Shown here: in pieces, positions 17,201 through 24,474 of the stretch
Layout of the letters: each line of letters begins with the position of its first letter
Numbering within the stretch: the first letter of the stretch is position 1
Origin: Persicitalea sp964500445
Lineage (GTDB): Bacteria; Bacteroidota; Bacteroidia; Cytophagales; Spirosomataceae
Assembly: GCA_964500445.1 (NCBI GenBank)
Contig: CAZCOG010000017.1
Location: 1 to 64,000, forward strand
Direction: 5' to 3'
Length of the DNA: 64,000 nucleotides
Made by a program: the position numbers and the translations under genes
Notes under the pieces: generated by a model
Told to the model about the DNA's origin: nothing
The model's database searches: none
What the model saw: the letters and a program-made list of their open reading frames with translations, nothing else

Positions 17201-18121
17201 GGAGCCGTTTTCCGGGCCAGCGTTTCATTCAGGAACATTACCGATATTTCTTTTCAGGATTCAATTACCGTTTTAGTGCAGGAATTTTACGAGAATCGGA
17301 TCTTGGAAAGATCCTTTAAGATTGCTCCATTGCCTGCAAAGGGTACCTACACTTTTGATTTTTCCAGAACCACCCAGGCCAAAGTAGGCTTCAATCGGTC
17401 GTTGATCTACTTCAATACCAGCCAACTACCCGAAGCATTTTATGCCAACAATGCCGCCGAGATTCTTTACACCGTCCGGCCCGACCGCACCCCGCCGCTG
17501 CTGGATGTAACGGTAGATTCCCGCCGCCTGGCCGATGGTGAAGCCGTTTCTCCGCAACCTGAAATCCAGGTACGGCTTTCGGATTCCAACCCGTACCTAT
17601 TACGGGCTGATACGACGGGCTTGCAGGTAAGCTTGTATAAAACCTGCGATAAATGCCCCGAAACACGAATCCCGCTGAGCATAGCCACCTGGTCGCCGAC
17701 TCCGGTTATCGATTTTCGCGCGGACTTTGTTTTCTCTAAACTCACACCGGGTACTTATCGCCTGGAAGTAGAAGGCCGGGATCTGGTCGGTAACGCCGCT
17801 GCTCCCTACGAAATCCGATTCCGCGTGGTTGAAGCTAACCGCATCGTGTCGGCCACGGCCTCCCCCAATCCGGCGGATTTTTGGGTGAAGTTCGGGCTGG
17901 AACTGGAAGGAAAGAACGCGCCGGGTAGTTGGCGGGTACTGGTTTTTGATTTGAACGGAAAAGTTGTTTTTACCCGGCAAAGTCAGCCACATCTGGGCCG
18001 TAACGAAATGATCTGGCTTGCAGCAGGTGTGCCTTCGGGCGTTTATCTGTACAGGATGGAGTTGGAAGGCGAAGGCTGGCCACCAACAGCAGCAGAAGGC
18101 AGGGTATTACTGATGCGGTAA
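14210..18121 (+). CDS. C25 (gingipain/PorU-type) cysteine peptidase with T9SS sorting domain
   Basis: 1303 residues. The signal peptide ends near residue 18 (LTVKAQ). After a 380-residue N-terminal region comes the C25 peptidase domain (about 390-760), with the catalytic pair in TLYGHSSLN (His near 623) and VNGCALGNF (Cys near 657); the spacing of about 34 matches gingipains. A CARDB-like Ig domain follows at about 785-875 (VTARVANYGRF, EEDETNNLF), then further Ig-like domains. The end (about 1215-1303) is a type IX secretion C-terminal domain: ASPNPADFWVKF, VLVFDLNGKVVF, GVPSGVYLYRM. It could be a secreted peptidase or the PorU sortase itself; PorU also belongs to C25, and I cannot separate the two without alignment. 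A TAGTTTTG -7-like box lies at 14188-14195, rather close to the start. Confidence 0.85.
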   Translation: MRYVWMGLFFLISLTVKAQTSYGNEWLNPSQQYLRIGTTQDGWYRLEARDLQKQGLDLANIPAKSLQLFRRGQEVAIHIPGEVDGRLDSLDYIEFYGQRNDGWLDTLIYVSPQLMPHPHYSLYSDTAAYFLTWRTDGLAGRRIEQVSPSPVSSPTKYHQETVLQVMTNEYAAGAIYPPGAGPDDGYLQTFGDTGEGWTGWLHSTNQWAGGLGLQTEKPPVESFAKATVEMLFVGRYVGEHRMEIWVGTPLRQSRKLGEVEWRDYETQLFGASLLPEDLDSVGKVSITFVPKGKDDRVSVSYIKWMYPQRLVMANSADQKTLFPVGESTIRLDSVQNVRFFDVSTPGSPRQLLVQDDGKSATVVPQGSSPILAVRKPRSVTNLHPVKFRDIDSVGTDYLIITHPLVRKPVAGSSDPVADYAAYRASAAGGSFKPLVMNAAEVFDQFNYGEPGPVGMRRLMRWLHDRAQLRYVLLLGQSRSPQAVRKKPAARSEDMIPSAGWPDSDMALGVGLDPADPYTPLVPIGRVNAYTSQNVWDYLQKVKQNEAAPAAAPWRKNVLHLSGGRSAQELLLFRYFTDSYAAKIKGTFAAPDLQTISKKTDEYIERFPIAPIINEGVALMTLYGHSSLNVTDIEIGEVSKNAFGYRNKGRYPAVIVNGCALGNFYFAGPPTSTDWILTPDRGAVLFVAHTHLGFTAALHDYTSSFYEVLADPAFTSRPFGDIMREGIRRNMSRNPTLSDRIAATQMGLQGDPAIKIFPATRPDYAWQNASIKVTNGKGESSSAWDDSLHVTARVANYGRFLWGNYSLTISRKKDSRLLAEYMFTRSAMPLQDSLSFTLPNVSRQGGEETWEFRLDPENVIAEEDETNNLFSIKIQIAEGGAIPLLPADQSVFSEPAVELVAQLPVGRQRAGVVFEWSSSPDFASAVQRDTVRSETIVARKSLTLTSPQTIYWRVRLAGDSAVSALRSFRYVPNGPDSTSPLPEGVAKVENIYPAEVDEGAVFRASVSFRNITDISFQDSITVLVQEFYENRILERSFKIAPLPAKGTYTFDFSRTTQAKVGFNRSLIYFNTSQLPEAFYANNAAEILYTVRPDRTPPLLDVTVDSRRLADGEAVSPQPEIQVRLSDSNPYLLRADTTGLQVSLYKTCDKCPETRIPLSIATWSPTPVIDFRADFVFSKLTPGTYRLEVEGRDLVGNAAAPYEIRFRVVEANRIVSATASPNPADFWVKFGLELEGKNAPGSWRVLVFDLNGKVVFTRQSQPHLGRNEMIWLAAGVPSGVYLYRMELEGEGWPPTAAEGRVLLMR

Positions 18122-18128
18122 GATTGAC

Positions 18129-18887
18129 TTATACCGTTCCAATCAACCGCAGTCCGTCCAGCGTCAGCCCGCGGTCTATTTCTACAAATTCCCCTTCCAG
18201 CGTGTCGATGATCGACGACAAGCCTCCCGTCGCGACGGCGATGCAGTCGCCGCCTAGCTCTGCTTTTATGCGACGGAGCATGGATTTGACCAAGCCCTCG
18301 TAACCCAGCAGTATGCCCGCCTGAATGGCGTGAACGGTGTTTTTGCCAATGGCGGAGTCGGGTAGTTGCAGCGGTACTTCGGGTAGCTGAGCGGTGTTAG
18401 TGAAGAGCGCTTTCACGGCGGTTTTCAGCCCCGGCAGAATCGCTACGCCCAGGATTTGACCCGTAGCTGCCACGGTGGTAAAGGTCAGCGCGGTGCCAAA
18501 ATCCACGACCACGCAATTCTGCGGATAGCGGGCGTGGGCGGCCACAGCGTTGGCAATCAGGTCGGCTCCGATCTCGTGCGGGTGGTCGATGGCAATTTCC
18601 AGACCAGGATAAATGTCCGGCCCGACGACGATAGGCTCTATGCCAAAGAGTGAGGTGAGCATAGCGCGTAAAGTACCCGTCAGGTCGGGTACCACGCTAC
18701 AAAGTACTACCTTTTTTACGCGATCCAGCGTAATTCCGGCTTCCAGAAAATGCAGCCGCAACCACGACTCATAGTTTGCCGCTGATTCCTGCGGCAGCGA
18801 GCGGGTGCGCCAGACGTGCGGTGTGTTTTCTTCTTCAAAAAGGCCAAATACGGTATCGGTATTTCCGGCATCGACGGCAAGGAGCAT
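18129..18887 (-). CDS. coaX: Type III pantothenate kinase
   Basis: 252 residues, full length for CoaX. It phosphorylates pantothenate with ATP in the first step of coenzyme A synthesis, in the cytoplasm, and is typically insensitive to CoA feedback. Family marks are the N-terminal LLAVDAGNTDTVFGLF phosphate-binding segment, VVLCSVVPDLT, the GADLIANAVAA pantothenate-site helix, VVVDFGTALTFT and the C-terminal ATGGLSSII. It converges with the C25 peptidase gene with only 7 bases between stops, and is divergent from the beta-galactosidase gene. Confidence 0.95.
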   Translation of the reverse strand: MLLAVDAGNTDTVFGLFEEENTPHVWRTRSLPQESAANYESWLRLHFLEAGITLDRVKKVVLCSVVPDLTGTLRAMLTSLFGIEPIVVGPDIYPGLEIAIDHPHEIGADLIANAVAAHARYPQNCVVVDFGTALTFTTVAATGQILGVAILPGLKTAVKALFTNTAQLPEVPLQLPDSAIGKNTVHAIQAGILLGYEGLVKSMLRRIKAELGGDCIAVATGGLSSIIDTLEGEFVEIDRGLTLDGLRLIGTV

Positions 18888-19070
18888 GGCAAAGAGGGTT
18901 GCGTTAATGACGCCAAATTAGGGGTTTTAGGCTAAAAGATTAGCTTAGGAAGAGCTTTTTGCTCCAAATCTTTTCCCGAAAAATACCTTACTTTGCAAGA
19001 AATACCTCTTTCCACACCACAGATATCATGACAGACTTTATTTGTACCTCCCCAGCCTCTGAACTGAATT

Positions 19071-22000
19071 ATGTGTTTCGCCCCGAGAGAATTGATTTGT
19101 GCCGTTGGTTTTTTATTCATTTTAAGTAACGCGCTTCGGGCCCAGGACCCACTACCCGACTGGGAGAACCCCGAAGTAATCAGTAAAAACACGGAACGTT
19201 CCCGCGCCAGTTTTACGCCCTACGCTACCGAAGAACAGGCCCTGGCCGACGCCGATAACTCGCCTTTCCTCCAATCGCTGAATGGTACCTGGAAATTCAA
19301 ATGGGTGTCGCACCCGTCCAAAGTACCCGCCGATTTCTTCCAGCCTACTACTTCCACCGCCGCCTGGGACGACCTGCCCGTGCCGTCCAATTGGCAGGTA
19401 GTTGGGGCCAAGAAAAATCGGCCCTACGATCGTCCGGTTTTTACCAACATCAAGCACCCCTTCGAGGCCACACCGCCGCGCATTACCGCCGACACCAACG
19501 CCACGGGGCTGTACCGAACTACGTTCACCGTCCCGGCAGACTGGGCGCAGCGTCCGCTATTTTTACATTTTGGCGGCGTGCAGTCGGCCTGTTACGTCTG
19601 GCTCAACGGCGAGCCGCTGGGCTACCACGAAGACGGAATGACGCCCTTCGAGTTTGACATTTCGGCCAAAATTCAGGACGGACCAAATACGCTGGCCGTG
19701 CAGGTGATCAACTGGTCGGATGGCAGCTACCTTGAAGACCAGGATTTCTGGCGGTTGTCCGGGATTTTCCGGGATGTGTATTTGCTGTCGGCCCCGCGCG
19801 TCCACATCAGCGACTATGTAGTGCAAACCGACCTCGACGACGACTACCGCAATGCCGATCTGAAAGTGAGCGTATACGCTAAAAACCACTCAAAAGAGGC
19901 CAAATACGGGTACTTGCTCGTCACGACCCTTTACGATGCCACCGGACAAAAAGCGATTCCTACCAAAACCCAGACCATCGGGATGCTCGATCCCGGCGGC
20001 GAGATGCCCGTCCGGCTGGAATTCCCGGTGACGTCACCCCGGAAATGGAGTGCGGAAACCCCTTATCTTTACAAACTGACGATGCAGATCGTGGGGCCCG
20101 AAGGTCAGGTGGTAGAAGCCGTGAGTCAGTCCGTCGGCTTTCGGGAAGTCAAAGTTAGGGGCGGGCAGTTGCTGGTCAACGGCCAGCCGATTACGATCAA
20201 GGGCGTCAACCGCCACGAATTCGATCCCGAAACGGGGCGCGTCATCAGCCGCGAAAGTATGATCCGCGACATCACGCTGATGAAACAGCATAACATCAAC
20301 GCCGTCCGCACCTCGCACTACCCCAATGTGGAGGAATGGTACGACTTGTGCGACTATTACGGACTGTACGTTGTGGATGAGGCCAATATCGAGAGCCACG
20401 AGCTATGGTCCAAGAACGTAATCCTGGCCGATAAACCCGAGTGGAAAACGGCCTTCCTGGCGCGGGGCAAAGCGATGGTCGAGCGCGACAAAAATCACCC
20501 TTCGGTTATCATCTGGTCGCTGGGCAATGAAACCGGCAACGGCGAAAACTTCGTCGCGATGGCCGACTACATTCGCCTGGCCGACCCGACCCGGCCTATA
20601 CATTACGAAGGCCGCGCCAACTACACGCCCACCTCGCTGAGTAGTTTTGACATCATTTCGGTTATGTACCCTTCGGTACAGGATATGATCGAGCTGGTCA
20701 AAAAAGACCCAGAGCGCCCGCTGATTGTGTGTGAGTACGCCCACGGTATGGGCAATAGTATCGGGAATTTGCAGGAATACTGGGACGTAATCGAAAAGTA
20801 CCCTACCATGCAGGGCGGCTTCATCTGGGACTGGGTGGACCAGGGATTGCACGCCAAAACTACCCAGGGCCGTGACTATTGGAACCATATCAACTACATC
20901 GACGGAGCCAACGCGGGCGACGGACTGGTAAACCCCGACCGGACACCCCAGCCGGAAATCAATGAGGTCAAGCACGTATATCGGTACGTGAAATTTGAAG
21001 TACCTGATTCGATCCAGCCGTCCATAAATCAGCTCAAACTCCGTAACGATTATGATTTTCAGTCGCTAAGTCCTTTCAAATTGGTATGGACGTTACAGGA
21101 GAATGGCAAGCCGATTCAGGACGGTACTTTAGATAACCTGACCGCTGCTGCCGGGCAAACGCAGGAAGTGAGCATTCCCTACCAAGTTCCCGCCGATCCA
21201 TCGCCGGGTGCGGAGTACTTCTTGAACCTGAGCGTGCAGTTGAAAGAAAAAACGTCCTGGGCGGAAGCAGGGCACGAGGTGGCTGGCAGACAGCTGCGAA
21301 TAATGGTGCCTACGGGTCAGCTGACCGAAATTAGCTACGCCGGCAATACACCGTTACGACTCACACTTACGCGCGGCAAGGGTATCACACTATCGGGCCA
21401 GCAATTCTCCGTTAGTTTCGACAAGAAATCCGCCCGCATGAGTTCTTTCCTTTACAAAGGCAAAGAGCTCCTGAAAAGCGGCCTCTACGCCAATTTCATG
21501 CGTGTCCCTACTGACAACGACGAAGGCGGCGGGGACAAAAGCTACGCAGCCCGCTGGCGCGCCGCCGGGTTGGATTCCCTGCAATTGATGGGCTCCGACC
21601 TGCGGGTCGAGAAAGTGAACGCGCACGTATACAAGGTGAGTCTGATCAAAAGTTTGCAGGGAAAGGCGGGCGGCTTACTGGTAAGTTCGCTCTATACTGT
21701 GTACGCCACGGGCGATGTGCACCTACAGACTACCTTTGCGCCCAATGGTACCTGGCCACCATTTGCCAGGATTGGCCTGCAATTTGAGATGCCGCTCAGC
21801 TACAGCAAAATACACTGGTACGGCCGCGGGCCCTACGAAACCTACGCTGATCGCAAGAGCAGTGCGAAAGTCGGGTTGTACGGCGGAACCGTGGACGAGC
21901 AGCATTTTCCTTACATCATGGCGCAGGAAAATGGCAACAAGACGGACGTCCGCTGGCTGGCCGTGACTAATTCCGATGGGCTGGGACTGCTGGCCATCAG

Positions 22001-22409
22001 TGATTCAGTGTTCAACGTCAGTGTTCATAATTATACCGATGCTGCCCTGCTGGCCGCCAAAAATCCCGGCGTTCCACTGGCCAAAGACAGCGCGACGGTT
22101 GTGAATCTGGATTTGGCGCAGATGGGGCTGGGAGGCGACGATAGCTGGTCGCCGCGCGTCCACGAACCCTATCAGCTTCCCGTGAGGACTTATAATTATT
22201 CGTTCCGGCTGCGTCCCATCGATTCAGCGGACGAAGTACCTTCGCTGGTGCGCACGGCCCTTCCGATTTTTGCCAAAACGATGAGTCCGGGCATGGGGAC
22301 CGAAGCGATGTCGGAAGAGGGCGAAGAGGAGGCCGCAGTCCGGCCTCCCGTGAAGAAAGCGCCGACCCGCTATTACCCTAAAAAGAAGACTTACACGAAA
22401 CGGAAATAA
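19071..22409 (+). CDS. Secreted GH2 beta-galactosidase
   Basis: 1112 residues. A signal peptide (ICAVGFLFILSNALRAQ) ends near residue 25, so unlike E. coli LacZ the enzyme is exported. The domain order is that of LacZ: sugar-binding domain (about 60-220), Ig-like domain (about 225-340), TIM barrel (about 345-640), and the C-terminal beta-sandwich/Bgal_small_N part (about 760-1030). Signatures are NRHEFDPETGRV, RTSHYPNVEEWYDLCD, the acid/base Glu in WSLGNETGNG (about 486) and the nucleophile Glu in VCEYAHGMGNS (about 554). The last 50 residues form an unusual acidic then Lys/Arg/Tyr-rich tail (ending KKKTYTKRK) beyond the catalytic fold. It releases terminal beta-galactose, which would fit after sialidase action. 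Confidence 0.93.
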   Translation: MCFAPRELICAVGFLFILSNALRAQDPLPDWENPEVISKNTERSRASFTPYATEEQALADADNSPFLQSLNGTWKFKWVSHPSKVPADFFQPTTSTAAWDDLPVPSNWQVVGAKKNRPYDRPVFTNIKHPFEATPPRITADTNATGLYRTTFTVPADWAQRPLFLHFGGVQSACYVWLNGEPLGYHEDGMTPFEFDISAKIQDGPNTLAVQVINWSDGSYLEDQDFWRLSGIFRDVYLLSAPRVHISDYVVQTDLDDDYRNADLKVSVYAKNHSKEAKYGYLLVTTLYDATGQKAIPTKTQTIGMLDPGGEMPVRLEFPVTSPRKWSAETPYLYKLTMQIVGPEGQVVEAVSQSVGFREVKVRGGQLLVNGQPITIKGVNRHEFDPETGRVISRESMIRDITLMKQHNINAVRTSHYPNVEEWYDLCDYYGLYVVDEANIESHELWSKNVILADKPEWKTAFLARGKAMVERDKNHPSVIIWSLGNETGNGENFVAMADYIRLADPTRPIHYEGRANYTPTSLSSFDIISVMYPSVQDMIELVKKDPERPLIVCEYAHGMGNSIGNLQEYWDVIEKYPTMQGGFIWDWVDQGLHAKTTQGRDYWNHINYIDGANAGDGLVNPDRTPQPEINEVKHVYRYVKFEVPDSIQPSINQLKLRNDYDFQSLSPFKLVWTLQENGKPIQDGTLDNLTAAAGQTQEVSIPYQVPADPSPGAEYFLNLSVQLKEKTSWAEAGHEVAGRQLRIMVPTGQLTEISYAGNTPLRLTLTRGKGITLSGQQFSVSFDKKSARMSSFLYKGKELLKSGLYANFMRVPTDNDEGGGDKSYAARWRAAGLDSLQLMGSDLRVEKVNAHVYKVSLIKSLQGKAGGLLVSSLYTVYATGDVHLQTTFAPNGTWPPFARIGLQFEMPLSYSKIHWYGRGPYETYADRKSSAKVGLYGGTVDEQHFPYIMAQENGNKTDVRWLAVTNSDGLGLLAISDSVFNVSVHNYTDAALLAAKNPGVPLAKDSATVVNLDLAQMGLGGDDSWSPRVHEPYQLPVRTYNYSFRLRPIDSADEVPSLVRTALPIFAKTMSPGMGTEAMSEEGEEEAAVRPPVKKAPTRYYPKKKTYTKRK

Positions 22410-22419
22410 AAGTTCATCG

Positions 22420-22773
22420 TCACTGAGTCTTGTAATTAGCAGGATTTGTGAGCGGGTTCAGACGGGTTGGTGTTGGGTTAGAGTTCTTGAAAAAGGACCA
22501 GACCGAACGTCTTTTGTACTTGGGTGTGCTTACCCGTACACTCTCTCTGGGGGCGTTGACAGAGCGTGGTACAATACCTACCCGGGAAGAAAACCGCCGC
22601 CTGGTCCGAACTTGTTGCATACTTTCAGCCATTTTGGCTTTGTGGGTATGCTTATAATTATGGATCGATACACCGGGATCGACTTTTACCTTGGTTTCGT
22701 TCTGGGAAATAGCTTCAAAACCGCCCAGCAGAATCGTGCAAAGCGTTACGAAAAAAGAGCGGCCGATATACAT
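22420..22773 (-). CDS. Small secreted protein of unknown family, copy 2
   Basis: 117 residues, with a signal peptide (RSFFVTLCTILLGGFEAISQ). It is clearly paralogous to the gene at 8244-8600: shared KVDPGVSIHNYKHTHKAK, SRVGIVPR, KYKRR, WSFFKNSNPTPTRLNPL and a C-terminal NYKTQ. As with copy 1, its 3' end faces a plus-strand gene (here the beta-galactosidase, 10 bases away). The AT-rich upstream region to about 22870 has short inverted repeats (ATAGTT at 22844-22849 with AACTAT at 22856-22861). No domain is recognised and the function is unknown. Confidence 0.75.
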   Translation of the reverse strand: MYIGRSFFVTLCTILLGGFEAISQNETKVKVDPGVSIHNYKHTHKAKMAESMQQVRTRRRFSSRVGIVPRSVNAPRESVRVSTPKYKRRSVWSFFKNSNPTPTRLNPLTNPANYKTQ

Positions 22774-23020
22774 GATAATTGTATTTTTATTTTAAAAAAT
22801 GATAACTATGCTTGATTTTAGGTAAATATAGCTATCAAGTTTTATAGTTAAAAACAACTATGTATATCACATGAGCCTTCCTCTATTGAAGAATTCAAGG
22901 AATAGCGAAGATTAAATACCAGACATTTTCTCAGGCAGAAATTTTGTTTGGTAATACTGAAAGCCAATAGAATTTTCTTCTTGCGAAAAGAATTTACTTA
23001 TTTCAAAAAAAACTCCACCC

Positions 23021-23728
23021 ATGTCGATCCTTGTCTCTCAACTCACCAAACAGTATGGCTCCCAAAAAGCAATTGACTCGCTCAGTTTCACGCTGAATCC
23101 GGGTGAGATTGTGGGTTTTCTAGGTCCCAACGGTGCCGGAAAATCCACAACAATGAAACTACTGACGGGCTACCTGACTCCCACCGAAGGCCGAGCGGTG
23201 GTCGACGGACACGACCTGGCAACCGATGCGATGGCCGCCCGGCGCGCCATTGGCTACCTGCCCGAACACAATCCGCTTTATCTGGACATGTACGTGCGGG
23301 AGTTCCTGCTTTTTGTGGGAAAATTATACGGCATGAAAGGAAATTCGCTGACCACGCGGGTGACTGAAATGGTACAACTTTGCGGCCTGACGGTGGAACA
23401 ACACAAGAAAATAGGGCAACTCTCCAAAGGGTACCGTCAGCGCGTCGGACTGGCGCAGGCTCTGTTGCACGACCCCGCCGTGCTAATTCTCGATGAGCCC
23501 ACTACTGGCCTCGACCCCAATCAACTCACCGAAATTCGCTCGCTAATCCGCACCGCCGGGGCCGACAAAACGGTACTTTTCTCCACCCACATCATGCAGG
23601 AAGTAGAAGCCCTCTGCGACCGGGTCATTATTATCAACAAAGGCAAGATCGTGGCCGATAGCCCATTGGCTACGCTGCGGCAGCAAGGAGAGAGTCTGGA
23701 AGAAATTTTTCGGGTACTGACGGCTTAG
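23021..23728 (+). CDS. gldA: ABC transporter ATPase, GldA-like
   Basis: 235 residues, cytoplasmic. Walker A is GPNGAGKST (about 34-42), the ABC signature LSKGYRQRVGLAQ, Walker B VLILDEPT and the switch His in LFSTHIMQEVE. The phrase YLPEHNPLYLDMYVREFL after Walker A is typical of GldA, the ATPase of the GldAFG transporter needed for gliding in Flavobacterium. The protein is shorter than GldA of F. johnsoniae (about 300 residues), lacking most of the C-terminal extension, and no gldF or gldG permease gene is adjacent. The gldA name is therefore probable but not certain; another ABC-2 exporter ATPase is the alternative. Confidence 0.72.
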   Translation: MSILVSQLTKQYGSQKAIDSLSFTLNPGEIVGFLGPNGAGKSTTMKLLTGYLTPTEGRAVVDGHDLATDAMAARRAIGYLPEHNPLYLDMYVREFLLFVGKLYGMKGNSLTTRVTEMVQLCGLTVEQHKKIGQLSKGYRQRVGLAQALLHDPAVLILDEPTTGLDPNQLTEIRSLIRTAGADKTVLFSTHIMQEVEALCDRVIIINKGKIVADSPLATLRQQGESLEEIFRVLTA

Positions 23729-23782
23729 TTTAGGCCTCGTTATTGGTAAGATTTACTTTTAAACTTTTTGGGGATTTTAAAG

Positions 23783-23790
23783 TAAATTTG
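23783..23790 (+). promoter_or_regulatory. -7 promoter box candidate (TAnnTTTG)
   Basis: TAAATTTG matches the Bacteroidota -7 consensus exactly, 25 bases before the Uma2 start. A TTTG at 23767-23770 is too near (12 bases) to be a normal -33 element, so this is only a candidate. Confidence 0.35.
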
Positions 23791-23815
23791 AAAAAACTTC
23801 GATCTTTCGCTTAGC

Positions 23816-24412
23816 ATGGCTACTATTACCCAACTCTCGCAACTTGACCTTGATGGCACGTATTCCTACGCCGACTATCTGAAATGGGAGTTTCAGGAGC
23901 GTGTCGAGCTGCTGCGCGGTAAAATATTTCCAATGTCTCCCGCGCCGAGCGTCCGGCATCAGCAGGTATCCATAAATCTAAGTGGATTATTTTTCTCCTA
24001 TTTCCGCCATCAGGATTGTCGTTTGTTCGCTGCACCTTTCGATGTCCGGCTGCACAACAGAAAAAAGTCTCTCAAAGCCGATAAAGATATCTTTACGGTA
24101 GTACAGCCTGATCTGTGTGTGGTTTGTGATTCGGTCAAGCTGAAAGACAACCAAAGCTGCAACGGGGCGCCTGATCTGGTCGTCGAAATCCTGTCGCCCG
24201 GCAATACCAAGCGCGAAATGAAGGACAAGTTCGAGCTCTACGAAGAAGCGGGCGTGCAGGAATATTGGCTGGTGCATCCATTGGACGAGTCGGTGCAGAT
24301 TTACGTGCTCAACGAAGCCGAGCAGTACATTGGATTACAACCTGCCACCGAAGTGGCGCAGTCGGTAATTTTTTCGGGATTGAGCGTGGACTTGGCGGAG
24401 GTGTTTCGTTGA
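23816..24412 (+). CDS. Uma2 family restriction-endonuclease-like protein
   Basis: 198 residues. Uma2/DUF820 proteins have a PD-(D/E)xK nuclease fold. Here the core is visible as VQPDLCVVCD, then PDLVVEILSPGNTKREMKDKFELYEEAGVQEYWLVHP, with the Asp and Glu of PDLVVE and the downstream Lys as candidate catalytic residues. An N-terminal DYLKWEFQERVELLRGKIF segment also fits. The family is abundant in cyanobacteria and Bacteroidota, usually as single genes, and its substrate is unknown. It does not sit next to a methylase, so a restriction role is not supported. Confidence 0.88.
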   Translation: MATITQLSQLDLDGTYSYADYLKWEFQERVELLRGKIFPMSPAPSVRHQQVSINLSGLFFSYFRHQDCRLFAAPFDVRLHNRKKSLKADKDIFTVVQPDLCVVCDSVKLKDNQSCNGAPDLVVEILSPGNTKREMKDKFELYEEAGVQEYWLVHPLDESVQIYVLNEAEQYIGLQPATEVAQSVIFSGLSVDLAEVFR

Positions 24413-24474
24413 TAACGGGAGTTTCTGCCATCGAACGAATCAGGTTAATGACGCAGTAAAATCAAAACCTTTCC

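Noticed and set aside
23816..24412. Uma2 protein as part of a restriction-modification system
   Set aside because: No methyltransferase or specificity gene is adjacent; family members are commonly solitary.
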